DNA of 64,000 nt from assembly GCA_905221605.1 (NCBI GenBank), contig CAJNDS010000197.1, positions 64,001 through 128,000 on the forward strand. Direction: 5' to 3'. The first letter of the stretch is position 1. The number at the start of each line of letters is the position of its first letter. The notes under the pieces were generated by a model that saw nothing but the letters and a program-made list of their open reading frames with translations, was not told the origin of the DNA and did not search any database. Positions 35,331 to 46,745 of this stretch are shown piece after piece. The DNA comes from Symbiodinium natans. Its lineage: Eukaryota > Sar > Dinophyceae > Suessiales > Symbiodiniaceae. The position numbers and the translations under genes were made by a program.

Positions 35331-35334
35331 TGAT

Positions 35335-35453
35335 GGTTTAGGGTATATAGGGTTTAGCCCTAAACCCTAAACCCTAAACCCTAAACCCTAAACCCTAAAC
35401 CCTAAACCCTAAACCCTAAACCCTGAACCCTAAACCCTAAACCCTAAACCCTG
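35335..35453. repeat. interstitial CCCTAAA array
   Basis: About 13 CCCTAAA units in C-rich orientation with two CCCTGAA variants, preceded by a single inverted TTTAGGG/TATAGGG pair at 35337-35361, so both orientations meet head to head here. Confidence 0.95.
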
Positions 35454-35740
35454 AAGAGTTCCAAAGGTGGAGCAGGGTTGGGTTCGGAGTCACTGAGTCG
35501 GTAAACATGTCGGGTTGCTGATTCCGTAAACATGGGCCGTGTTGGCGTGTCCTAAATAAAAAGACGGCTCCGGTCTCCGCGCTGCACTTGTAAAGGGACA
35601 ACAAATTGGAGAACTCTTGCACCATCTCCCTCCCTTCCCCCCCCCACACCGAACCCAATCCGAAGAGCAGCCTGAGCGAACTTCGAGAGGTGACCTCGAA
35701 TCACTTCACTCCACCCAACCCTAAATCCACATCATTGGAG

Positions 35741-35776
35741 CCTTGCCTGCGCGTGCGCTAGTGTGAGAGTCGAAAT
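35741..35776 (+). repeat. dispersed AGTGTGAGAGTCGAA-type repeat
   Basis: Reads CCTTGCCTGCGCGTGCGCTA then GTGTGAGAGTCGAAAT. It lies about 20 bases 3' of a degenerate CCCTAAA unit. Confidence 0.8.
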
Positions 35777-37044
35777 ACATATCATTTTGCCGATGTGTGT
35801 TGTTACGGCCCTCATAATTTCTACTCTTCCGACCATGGCCAATAGCTCTTATCATCATCTCGAGGATTATTCCATCCCAAGCTTGTTGGCCGTGAAAGCT
35901 CCTTGCCATGCCATGGGCGGTGTGGTTCAGCGAAGGAGGCGCGACCGGTTGCTCTTCCATTCGGGCCGATGTCTTGCATCGGTGTTTTTTGGCTTCTTCC
36001 TGCCTCTTTTCTTCTCCTGCACACATATGACCGCTGAGTTGATGCTTTTCCGCAGGTTCAGCTGAATTGGATTCTGCGGCGTGTAGCCCACAGCTGAGCC
36101 ATGTACCACGTCAGCAGAGCCCCCTGAAGCCAACAACCTTCACGCTGCCAGCCTCTTTTGCCTGGTAACTTCTCCTCTGGCGGCTTGAAACCTTCGGCGC
36201 AGGCTGCTGGCGGCTCTTCGAGGCCAAGGGGGCTCCCCAAAAGTTCTTAAGGTTTCTTGCGGCTTCGGGGCGCAGAGGTAGAGGGGCAAAAGGCGTCCTG
36301 AATCTGGGTTCCTCTGGTCTAGGCACACTCGGCCAAGAGGTGCACAACATTTTGGCATTTCGCTGAGTGTTGGACGCCTATCTGGAATCTCGGGCCTTCT
36401 CCCTCCACATCCTACTAGGTAGACCACAGATTTCTGAAACACGCACCCGAAACACCAAGCATTCATTCGGCTTAGGGTTTGGGTTTGGGCTGCTCAGACT
36501 CAAACGGTCGAGGGTCTTGAGCTGTGCGAAGCCCGTCAGAGGTACCTAACTTTGGCCGTCAGCATGCATCAGATATGCAGAGCTGCCAACGCTTGTACAT
36601 CAAAACCCCAGAGCCCTAAACGATAGGCAGCAGCTGACATTTCCCAGGCCCAATCCCTAACCCCATAGCCCCACCCCAGCCACCCCCCCCCAAGTTCCAA
36701 CGCCCAAGGCCGTGTTTTCGACACCCTAAGCTTGCCCTGTGAGCCATGGTTTGGGCGCGAAACTGGGTCCACCATCGCCTCGCGCAGCTGCTGCTTGTCT
36801 TGGAACCGTCGGTTGTTGTTGCTATGTGCCCTCGTGTAGTGTTGGGGAGCGTCAAAGCAGCGCGTGGGGTGACTTGGCATCGACATGTGTCACTTTCGAA
36901 GAGTGGAGGCTCGGCCACCAGACAGCCTTCGCCCTGACGCGATGGGGCCGGGCAGGGCATGGGGGAATGCTTCGTTTGGGTGTAATTGTGATGGTATGGA
37001 AGGGAGGCCGGCGTAGCAAAGCTCAGCACGTGTGCCAGTCGAGA

Positions 37045-37062
37045 CTCTCTCTCTCTCTCTCT

Positions 37063-37112
<50 letters not shown>
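37045..37112. repeat. (CT)n microsatellite
   Basis: More than 30 CT dinucleotides with two CTTT interruptions. Translates as Leu/Ser on + and Arg/Glu on minus; not coding. Confidence 0.92.
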
Positions 37113-37113
<1 letters not shown>

Positions 37114-38237
37114 GTGGCAGGCATCGGCAGGTCGGTGGCGACCCTGCTGGCGCGTGTAGGCAAGTTGCGGCATGAAAGCTGCCCTGAAGATGGAACGAGA
37201 AGAGACCACCAAGCGAAGCCAAACATGAGAGTTGCGCCAAACAGACCCGCAGGGAGCTGCCAACCCCACCTGAGATTCTGAAAGCTTCAGTCCAGGGGTT
37301 CGGGGTGGGTGCTTCCAGACACCCTGCGCCCTAGTTCCAAACGGGTTGGGGCAAGTGGCCTTAAGCCTTTTCGACCCTGTTCAGAAGGAACCCTCAAAAC
37401 CCCCTGCCAGGCACGCAGAAGATCGCCCTCGGAGCTGTCGCCACAGGTGCAACAGGCCTCCACCTCCACCAAAACACCAAGGAGCCCGTGCTTAGAGTCG
37501 CCGTATGCGCAAAGCCTTGGGGGCAAGGGTGTTTGAGGCAAGCACAAGAACATGTCTTTGGCTTGCGACTGTATGCAACTGAAGTGTGACCGTTAATCCA
37601 AGCAGTTCGAACCTGAAAGGAGCGGCACACTCTGGGTGGCGACGTGCTGGCGTCGGGCCAGGAGGTGGAATGGAGTCCCAGCTGGACAAGTTCATAGTCA
37701 AAGTAAGCGGAGGCAATGAGAGGTCGAGAATATGCGAAGTCTGACAAGCGCCCGCATCCTAAAGCCCAGCTTAGACTCTCCTCCAGGCTTTCTGCTCTGT
37801 TGCCAACAAAGACCACCTGTGCAGAACACAATTCTTTGTAGCCTGACTAGCTTTTGGACAGGATTGCTTTTGAGTACTGCATGCACGATTGTTTACATAT
37901 ACTTTCATCGTCCCGAGATCCAGCCTGAGGTTGAACGCGGCCATCCGCCCCATCTGGGAGCATCTGAATGCAGGTGCCTTTGCTTCCTTTATTGTGAGAG
38001 AGAGGGCCGATAGCAGGGCAATTAGATCAGCACCTTGCACATCTCGAACAGAGCCCAAGGCTCCCCCTTATACCAGCAGCCCTTGATAGGGATGATCATC
38101 GGGGGTCCTATCCTATCTCCTTCAGTATCGCCCAATGCTAATCCCAACTTGCTGCTGCCCCAGTTTGCTCCGCGTGCCTTGGCCTCAGGTTTTCGCCGGC
38201 TCATCGAAGTGACTTGGGCGGCTTAAGGATGTCTTCA

Positions 38238-38264
38238 AGGGTTTAGGGTTTAGGGTTTAGGGGA
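38238..38264. repeat. interstitial TTTAGGG repeats
   Basis: Three perfect TTTAGGG units in G-rich orientation, with one more at 38283. Confidence 0.9.
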
Positions 38265-39351
38265 TAGCTCCGGTTTCAAAGAGGGTTTAGGGGAATGAAG
38301 GCCGAAACTCATTTATAATCCCAAATCTTACAATGCTACTGCTGGCTCGGCGTGAGAAGGCCGAAGTCCCCAGCCCCGGAAGACTAAATCCGAAGTGAGG
38401 ATGAGATCCAGCCCGCATTGCAGAAGCGTCTGGGTGTCGTTGGCTCCCTTGCTGCACATGCAAGGGATGCTCAGCAGTGCACGGTCTCTCCTGTGGTTTT
38501 AACATTGAGATTGAGATTGGGAGAAGGAGAGAGGGAGAGAGAGCGAGAGAGAGCGAGTGGGGCCTAAGCGAAGTGGGGCAGTTGCCATCTCACATGTGGG
38601 AAACGGCAGCTGAGTTCACGAAGTTGTGATGTGTGGGAGCGGAGAAGCCAGGTCAGTGACACATGGTGCGAGCGTGCCGCGCGGGCCATGCCAGACCTGC
38701 CCAGGGGGGGAGGGGAGACTCAGTTCTCAGCCCGGCAGAAGGAAGAAGACGAAAACGAAGAAAGAAGGAGAGAGAGAGAGCTGAGATTCAGCCTCTTCTG
38801 GGCCCTTAGTTTGCAGGTGGCCTCATGGGACCAGCGTCGTGAGTTTTTGGAAGTTGGCGGCGATGTATCCAGGTAGCTACATCTCCTTCACCAAGCTGTC
38901 CCTGGGTCAATCTGCTCCTCGATTTGGGCCTGTGCGCGTGAAGCCCGGCAGACATGAGCACAGAGTGGGGGCGATGAAATGTCATTACTACCTGCAAACT
39001 CAAGGGCCGCAGTGCAGAAGCGGGGCTTAATTGAACAGAGGTTGTTGTGGTTCACAAAGCCTGTCCAATGCCTCCGAACAGTTGCAGGTGCTTGTCTTGG
39101 AGCTCGGTCAAAGGTGGCAGGTGGAACATTCAGTCATTAAGCCCCAATAATTCGCGACGCAGGTGTGACATATTTAGTGATCTCAGTGGCTCCGCGTGTG
39201 TGAGAGGCGCCGCCTGCGGGATTGGCTATGTTTGAAACACTCTCGCGAACCTCGGGTCAATAAGCTGACAGAGGGCAGCTTGCAAAGGCAGGTCCTCCCC
39301 CTCAAAACGACCTAAACCCTAATTTACACTAAACCCTAAAACTTGGCGAGC

Positions 39352-40465
39352 ATGAGCCCCGATAGCAGTGGCTACACGTCTTCCTTTTCTAGTGCAACGT
39401 CTCAGATGTCGTGTAGCCGCCAATCACGATCGCGAGCCTCCTTGCAGCATTTCCGCTCTTGCCTGTCTATGCTGGGGCCCGGGTGGCGTCTGTTGTGGTT
39501 GAGCTTCTTGGTGTTTGAGATCGTGGCATCGTGGCAAGAGCGAGCTGAGAGAGGGGGGTGCGCAAGTTTTATTCGTCCAGCTCTGCGGGGGCAAGAAAAC
39601 ACAAAGCAACCCCTAAAACAAAAGACCCTCCGCTTACGCCAGTGTGAGAGTCGAAACCCCTCCCCCAGCCCCCGCCCCCCCCCCCCTCCGAGAAAACAAG
39701 AAAAAACCGAGGACCCGGTCCAGCCATGGCCTTGAAATCAACGTGGGCTTCTGCTTGGAGGGCAACGGCTTGATTGAGTTTTCCACAGGCGCCTTGGGGT
39801 CTCGAGACCTCTGGATTCTAAAGCTAGGGGTGTGGGATTTCATCTAGGGTCTCCGTTTGTTTTTTATTTTTGCCGTTGGGGTGTGGGTTTTTCACTTCGG
39901 GGTGTGGGATTTGAAGGGGTCGCAATGATCCCATGCTCCGGATGAGAACCAATCCAGGCCCCGGGCCTCCCCATGCTTGAGGCTTGAGTAGAAGTGACAG
40001 AACCGGAACCAGCTTCGAGCTCCTGAGCTTTCTGGAGCCCAGATGCTGCCCAAAGAAGCACCCCCCGTCCTCGAAGACTTGGGCGTGCCCCAGTCCAGCC
40101 AAAGTCAGGTGTTGCCTCCATCCAGGTGAGCAACATCACTGTGGAGGCGAGTTGTGTTTTGGGGCTTCAAGGTCTTTCGGAGGATCCCTGTGGAACCCCG
40201 CCAAAGTCCGCATATTCGGGCGCCCAGCGACGGCTCCGGCTTCGTTAGCCAAGCCTTTCCGGGCCCCTCAAAAGAGAGACATCATCATCAGAAAGCTTTC
40301 TATTCGCAAGAATATGGTCATAAACGCGGTGGGGAATCCCAAGGAGGATGGGGCCTCTGTACAGCCTTTTACCAGACTTCCCTGGAAGAACTGTCTTTGC
40401 TGGCTCTCTGGGCCTTCTGGGCATGGGAGACTAGAGCCATCAACCAACATGGGGCCCAGTACTAA
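39352..40465 (+). CDS. candidate 5' exons, membrane-anchored protein
   Basis: ATG 39352 opens a Ser-rich segment (MSPDSSGYTSSFSSATSQMS), then a basic stretch and one hydrophobic span, GWRLLWLSFLVFEIVASW, that could be a membrane anchor; coding quality ends near 39560. ATG 40043 to about 40108 reads MLPKEAPPVLEDLGVPQSSQ before a GTGTTG donor. An open stretch to 40465 contains AFYSQEYGHKRGGESQGGWG and LEELSLLALWAFWAWETRAI. The anchor followed downstream by SMP and C2 exons has the order expected for an extended synaptotagmin, so these may be the same gene. No join was proven. Confidence 0.3.
39631..39660 (+). repeat. dispersed AGTGTGAGAGTCGAA-type repeat
   Basis: Reads CGCTTACGCCAGTGTGAGAG then TCGAAACCCC. 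A CCCCTAAAAC sequence lies 20 bases upstream. Confidence 0.8.
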
Positions 40466-40664
40466 ATCCAAAAGTGCTCCTGTCCTCCGATGTTCATCAC
40501 TTTCCAAGCCAGGGTTCCCTTCTTTGACCCATGAATCCCACACACCTTCCGAAACCCAAGCCCAATCCCCGTCCCATAGTTTGTTCATGTCTGCCCATCT
40601 CAATGGACTTCTACAATGGAACACTGACGCCCTTCTTAAAGCCTTACCAACCCTAAAAGCACCA

Positions 40665-40728
40665 TAAACCCTAAACCCTAAACCCTAAACCCTAAACCCT
40701 AAACCCTAAACCCTAAACCCTAAACCGT
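40665..40728. repeat. interstitial CCCTAAA array
   Basis: Nine CCCTAAA-type units in C-rich orientation. A truncated copy of the dispersed motif (TCCGAGTGTGAAACCCTAGA) follows at 40748-40767 and runs directly into further degenerate units. Confidence 0.93.
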
Positions 40729-41489
40729 GTTTGCCTCGCCTGGCTTGTCCGAGTGTGAAACCCTAGACCCTAAACCCAAAATAGCCACCCAAGCCCAAAA
40801 TCTCCCTCCAAGGGCACCCTCAGGGTTGGCCTGCATCCACTGGTCGACTCGCTGAATCCGGTGGGAGGGATCTCCGTCACCTGCCTGGCCCCTCGCTTTT
40901 CTGGGGCCTTTCAGGGGCCTTCTAGGGCCTTTGAGGATTTCGGGGCCCTTTTAGTGGCCTTTAGGGTTTGGGGTGTGGGGTTTAGGGCCTTCGGGCTTGT
41001 GGGGAGGGCTTAGGCTTCCATGTTGTAGTTTGTAAAACGAGCGTCTCTTCGGTCTTCGGGTGGGTTTAAGTGGGTGGAGCCGAGCACCGGAAGCGCCGGG
41101 ATTGTTGGCTGGAGTGTTTTCGGGCTTCAAGGACCCTATTCGCCCTTATTGGGCAGAAGTCGTTCAAGCAAGTATTACTTGGTAGCAACAAATGGTAGAA
41201 CCCGAAATACCTAGAAGAGAGAATGAACAGTGCTCGAAGAATTTTCGTAATCTCGTTGCCCCAGGACAGGCCGACAATCGACTTGACCATCAAAGCCGGT
41301 TCTCCGCTCCAAGTCAGAAGTGTTTTGGTCCTTTGAGCTTTGGATGCCGTTGGGAATCGCCAAGAAAGCGCTTCAAATCCCCAACAGAATAGCTGCAAGC
41401 CCGAAACTGCAAGCCCCAGCAATCTGCGGCTCCTCATCCTGTCAGCCCAGACCCTTTTGCGCCCTGCAACCAGTGGTCCAGGGTCCGAG

Positions 41490-44400
41490 TTCATCCCCAA
41501 CCTGTACAACTTCGTACGTGACACGGTGGACGACGTGGTCGCCAGCCTGCTTGTGATGCCGAACGTCATCGCGATACCGCTGGCGCGGCTGTGGGTTCGG
41601 GCTTAAATTAATTCAGGGGTTTCAGGGGTGTCAGGCCTGCGCCATGAGGAAGTTCAGCTGGCTCAGGGTGCAGGAATAACTAAGCTTGCGAGACCCACGG
41701 GCTTCGCGACCCTAACTTGCAAAGGTTGATGGGGCTGGAGGATGCTTGAAGGTCTTGTTGTCCACCATCTCCTCTACCACTGCTCTTTCTTTGAGACATA
41801 TGGTGGTTGCCGATTTGGGGCCTTTTGAGGGACTCAGATCCAAGAAGGGGAATAGCGCGCCTGCGAGCAGGAAACCTTCGGTCCCGTCACGGACGCGTGC
41901 GCGATCCGGCATCCGGCACCCTTGGGCTACCTGCGGGTGGCTCTTGCTGAAGCCTTGTGTGTCTGGCTTTATGCAGGATCTCCTTTATGCAGTTACGACA
42001 GTTCTGTCATCACTCCAAAGAAGGGCCCTACCATTAGAGTTTCAAGCGAGGGGATTTTGCTTCGGGGTGGTTGGGGATTTGTTGGCGGCTTGCCGACTTG
42101 GCCTTTCTTGGCGTGCCATCAGCGGTTGCTCTGCTGACAGACCAAAGTTATACAGTTATACCCACCAAAACCACTAGGTTTTGAGGACCTAGCTCCTGCA
42201 CAGGCAAACTGAAGACCTGCCCTCAGCAACAAACCTCTCAGCATTCTCTTCCCCACCCCCTGAGTCGTAAACTCTGGAGTCCCCGCGCGTGACAAGCGTG
42301 AGGGTCCTGTTTAGCACTTTAGTATTTTCTTGTCATGTTACATAGGGTGGGGTGGTAAGTATGTGATACTTCGCAGAATTTTTGTAAGTGGTGGTAAATT
42401 GTGTTAATGGCAACCGTTTACAAACAGTACAGTAGGTTCAAAGGCTTGCAAACAGTTCTTAGATGGTATTGAGTATCCTGTGAATATGGGGGGCCACCAG
42501 AGGTGCGCCTCGAGGGCGTTAGCTCCGCGGCCGCCTTGCCAAGCGGCCTCTACGTCGAGGACCGGCATTGTGTGCTTCAGAGCCTCTGAGGATTGCGGAG
42601 TAATTAAACCCTAAACCCTAAACCCTAAACCCTAAACCCTAAATCCTAAACCCTAACCCGAAACCCTAAACCCTAAACCCTAAACTCTAAACCCTAAACC
42701 CTAAACCCTAAACTAGGGGTCCCCTGCAGATGATGATCGGCTGCAGCTCCTGGAAGAGCTCCGTGTGCCGGGCAAAGCAAGATCCCAACCACGCGGAATG
42801 GCCTGAAGACGCTGCCGAGGAGAACCGGGGGATGCAATGATGCAAGGACTTCAGTGGCTTGAGCAATTGAGTTGTTCAAGATTTGGAGTTCTGCGCGGGT
42901 TTTACAAATGGGATTTGGGCAGAGGGGTCTACCGCACCGCACCAACAGTCGACAGTCGCACAAGGGCTCTGACTGAGGCATGAGCCAGGCTTGGATTCTC
43001 TAAAGTAACCACCTGCACCCAAACCCGATGGACATTACCCGAAACAAAACAAACACAACAAACAAGCAATCGTCATGGTCGTCGAGGAGCCCTGCTGTGT
43101 TGTGTGAGCTAGTTCAGCTATACGCGAGACCGAACATGCAAGCAGTCGTCATCAGGACTTCGCTGTGCATTCCCACGACCAGTCCATCCGGCTGCGACTT
43201 TACTCTAGCTCCAGCTTTGGGGCAGCCCCTTCGTTCGCATGCGTCCGATTGCCAAACGTGCCCGGCATCTGAAGCATTCGACACTGCGAGCCGAGTGGTG
43301 CAGTGAAAGGTGCTTCTGGGGACCGCGCGCGTTTTCATCCACGACTTGGCAGCTGGCCGAGTTGAGGCGGGAAACAGAAAGAAGCCCTAGGGCCCTAAGC
43401 TGGCCAAGCCCCATTTATGCTTAAAGCGGGGAAACGTCGGAAACTTCTCAGCGCATGTTGGAGGGAGACTCTCAAGTGAGGCAAGAGGCAGACAACAGTT
43501 AGTGGTCGGAAGGGGGTCCGGGAAAGCAGTGGCCCTCTCCCGCGTGTGCACCCACATCACCCTTTCTTGCAGGTGCCGATGTACTCAGACGACTCTCAAG
43601 CCAAGCAAATCTGCTGCACCTTGCAAGGTGCCTCTGATGGACGCTGGGACCGAGGCACGGGCACACCACAGGCTGAAGTGCGCAGAGCCAGGGAGTGAGA
43701 CCTGCAAGGACGCAGCCGAGACTCGCTCTGTTGAGCTTGAACTCCTTTGGTCCCCGGTCCGGGAGGAGCCGTTGCAACATCGAAACTCCCCCAAACAGAA
43801 CCGGAGAACGGCCCCAAAACCCCCCAAAGCGAACTAGTAGCTAGTTTGAGATTCCGACGTCCAGGAGCCACCGGCCAAAGCTTCCGTGCGCCCACGCCTC
43901 GCAGGCGCGCCGCCCGGGAAGGAAAAAGGACTTCTCACGCCTTCGACTCCCGGAGTTGAGGGCCGTAGGGCCTTAGGGGAAAAGGGTGGAAAAAGTAGGA
44001 GGGGTCTCCCATCTTTGCAGAGGTGCTCCGCCGGCGGAGGGCTTCGTCTTGGCCTCCATCCACTTGCACCGCGTGTCGAATGTGCAGTCGGACAGGCCCA
44101 GCAGCGTGACGCGAGGGTAAGTATGCATTTTGGGGCCTAGCAAAGCTCCCCTTTCTTTGCTCCAAAATAACTACCTCTGCGCAGAGCGCACACACACACA
44201 CATTGAAGTTCAGGAGTGGCCAGCAAGTTGTGTTTTTTTTGTTTCTCTCTCTCTCTCTCTTTTTTTGTATGTTTTTTTCACTCTCTCACTCTTCTTACTC
44301 TCTTGCTCTCTTACTCTCTCACTCTCTCTCTCTCTCATGCGTTGGGGCTTATTGGTCACTGGCTGTTGCTGTTGAAGGTGAGAAATTTCCACCATTCAGC

Positions 44401-45027
44401 CTTCAACAAGCCAAGATTCAGCCAGTGTTTCAAAACCTTGAAGCAAACACGACGAACCTTGCACCCTTGAAGCAAATTGCCTGAAACCCTAAGGCCCTAA
44501 GCCCGAAACCCGCTGCACGGTACCTTACTTTTGGAATTGTTGGTCCTCAGTGTTTCGGACGAGTCCCATGTCGGAGTCATGTCTGAATAAGGCTTGCTTT
44601 TCTTGCTTGGCCACTGAACCCTATCAACCGAAAGCCCTGAACCCTCAGGGTAAACCCTACAAACCCTAAACCCTGCACCTTAAACCCTACAAACCCTAAA
44701 CAACCTCCCATCCAGGAAGCACAAAGTCCATGTGAAGCTCGGCGCCGCCGACTACTTCTCGGACAGCTTTCCAGCTTGCCCTCCTGAACTCATACCCTCT
44801 GTGTTGGGTGACGACTTTGTAGCAATCTCGTGCCGCGCTTGGGGGTTGTGAACGCTGGCACCCCATACAGCGTTGTTCCTTCACTACTCCAGGAGGTGGG
44901 TTCCGCGCCCCCGGAGTTGGTGCATCAGATTGCGGATGACGTGCCCCTTGCCAGGACATGGGCAGTCGGCATGTTGCTGCTACAGCAAACCATCCTGGCT
45001 GAGGCTGTTAACGTTCTTGCCGCCTAG
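41490..45027 (+). CDS. SMP/C2-domain protein, extended-synaptotagmin type (partial)
   Basis: Likely a lipid-transfer tether at ER contact sites. Exon 41490-41594 reads NLYNFVRDTVDDVVASLLVM then PNVIAIPLARLW, matching the end of an SMP domain, where family members have a similar FVRxTV...LPN...PL pattern. Exon near 41905-41985 reads HPAPLGYLRVALAEALC, the first strand of the C2 domain that normally follows. 42730 to about 42808 reads IGCSSWKSSVCRAKQDPNHA then EWPED, like C2 strands 3-4. 43573-43627 reads VPMYSDDSQAKQICCTLQ, like the calcium-loop region. 44021-44116 (GFVLASIHLHRVSNVQSD) joins in phase to 44716 onward (KHKVHVKLGAADYFSDSF), perhaps a second C2. 44893-45027 reads PPELVHQIADDVPLARTWAV and stops at TAG. 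The calcium-binding aspartates are not clearly complete. Introns hold CCCTAAA repeats and a CT tract. SMP assignment rests on one exon. Confidence 0.5.
42606..42713. repeat. interstitial CCCTAAA array
   Basis: About 15 CCCTAAA units with variants (CCCTAAC, TCCTAAA, CTCTAAA). It ends 16 bases before the C2-like exon at 42730, within the same intron. Confidence 0.95.
44240..44336. repeat. CT-rich microsatellite
   Basis: Imperfect CT runs with T-rich and ACTC interruptions, inside the presumed intron between the C2 exons at 44021-44116 and 44716. Confidence 0.85.
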
Positions 45028-45565
45028 TAGACCAGCCGCCCAACTCTCGTAATCTCTGGTAGCCCACATGCTCCAGCGAGCTAGAATGAGGGCATACCTG
45101 GTTTTGCACCATGTTTTGCAACAGGGCATTGAGCGTTTAGGGTTGAGGGGGTTCGGGTCCGCGATCGCCACAGTCGTCATTCAGTGGAAGCCTCCCCTTC
45201 TGGGCCCTAAAGTTAAGATTCCGAATTCGCCCTTAAGGCTACTAGAGCTGGCGCTGAAACTCTGTGGAAAGTTGCCGCTGGCGGACTTTTCGGATGCGAC
45301 CCGGCCGCGTCAAGAGTCTTAACCCGGGGTTTGGATGCAAAACAGGGTGGATGGCTCTTGTATTGGGGGGTCTTCCGCCTTGCCCGGGTTCGCTCAGCCC
45401 CCTAAATCATCCAAGAACCCCAGGCTCTCGGGGTCTCAGTCGACCACGCGCGCGACTTCGCCCGAGAGGTCGAGCGCCGTCGCCGCAGCGGCGCCGCTGG
45501 GACGGCGAGTGGTGGTCATCTAAACGGGTGCCACTGAAACCCCAACAGCTTCTCTCCCAAACCCC

Positions 45566-45608
45566 AAACCCTAAACCCTAGACCCTAGACCCTAAACCCC
45601 AAACCCTA
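45566..45608. repeat. degenerate CCCTAAA repeats
   Basis: Six units with CCCTAGA and CCCCAAA variants in C-rich orientation. Similar degenerate units occur at 44645-44702. Confidence 0.8.
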
Positions 45609-45774
45609 CTCGCCTTTTTTTGTGGCCCAGGAGCTGGCAAAGTCCGGCCTTGAAGGCTTGGGCTGCCGTGGTCATGGTCATGACACCACGCGTAGTCGGA
45701 GGGGCGCAGCAAGAATGGCAAACAGCGGCAGTTTGGCAGCTTCTGTGACTATATTGTTCTGCTACTATATCACT

Positions 45775-45800
45775 CTATTGCTATATATATATATATCATA
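45775..45800. repeat. (AT)n simple repeat
   Basis: A short TA run (TATATATATATATAT) followed by ATCATATCATGAT. Confidence 0.75.
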
Positions 45801-46259
45801 TCATGATGGGATATGTCACTATATTATCTTGATTTCTTGTCTTTGCGAGCTTTAGCCCCAACCAGGCTGGGATCGCGGCTGGTGTGAGCGTGCAAGGCAG
45901 GCGGCGCAGGATAGGGCCGCGATCAGGCCACTTTGCCGGCAAGTTCAATCTGAGGGTGTACGGATACCGCCTAAGTCCTGAATCTCTTTCCAGGTCCAGA
46001 CTTCAACGAGAAGGTGTTTCGGGATCCTCAATTCGTGCTTCGTTCATGGAGGATGGGGGATTACCGATTGCTAGTGTCGATTTACGCGATTAGAATGTTC
46101 GAAGTCTTTTTCATCAGCTTGAGGTGTTGAAGGACCTTAGGGGTCGGTATTTGTAAAATCCCTGTAACTTGGGCGGCCCACCAAATTAGCCACCTATCGT
46201 CATGTGATCCTGCATCATCCAGGCGGCAAGATCGAACACTCACTCTCGCTGTCTTGTTT

Positions 46260-46328
46260 AGGCTTTAGGGTTTAGGGTTTAGGGTTTAGGGTTTAGGGTT
46301 TAGGGGTTTAGGGTTTAGGGTTTAGGGG
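46260..46328. repeat. interstitial TTTAGGG array
   Basis: Nine TTTAGGG units, G-rich orientation, one with an extra G. Confidence 0.95.
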
Positions 46329-46662
46329 GTCTTCAAGGCATTCTCAGAAAACTGGGGAGTTTGCAAACCCTAGGTCAAGTAGACGGAGGGGCGGAGGCTC
46401 TCGACTCATCGGGCTTTCCTGGGCCTCGTTTCCTGAGGAACCCCCACTTCGATCATGCTCCTTGGTCATGGCACACAAGGGCCCAAAGGGTTGCAGGGCA
46501 AAAGAGGGCTCAAAGAAGTTCGGGAGGTTTGCTTTAGAGCAGGAAAGGGGATTCCGGGACTTGTTTGTATGTCAGAGTTCAGACTCTCTGGCGAGTGTGG
46601 CCCGGTAAATTGAGTCTTTGGGCCTGGGATTTTTCGAGGAACCTCCGATTCTTCACTGCATC

Positions 46663-46745
46663 AGTAGCCCAGTGGTGGAGAACGCGCGCCGCTCTCTGTT
46701 TTTCGTGCTTTGGGCTGTGCCTTCTGAACCGTTTCGACACCGTGA
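46663..46745 (+). ncRNA. possible tRNA-like SINE head
   Basis: TAGCCCAGTGGTGGAG at 46665-46680 is close to the tRNA A box and D-loop region, and GTTTCGACACC at 46731-46741 is close to a B box, 66 bases further. The acceptor stem does not fold cleanly, so it is not a functional tRNA. A tRNA-derived SINE is the best reading, but the match is short and could be chance. Confidence 0.3.

Larger units (their letters stand above)
35780..39340. other. no supported gene
   Basis: Holds a CT tract, GA-rich patches (38520-38556, 38740-38780) and a short TTTAGGG run. Long frames across the CT tract are repeat artefacts. Confidence 0.4.

Noticed and set aside
36616-37281. Long frames on both strands rich in Arg/Glu or Leu/Ser
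   Set aside because: They cross the CT microsatellite and lose protein character outside it.
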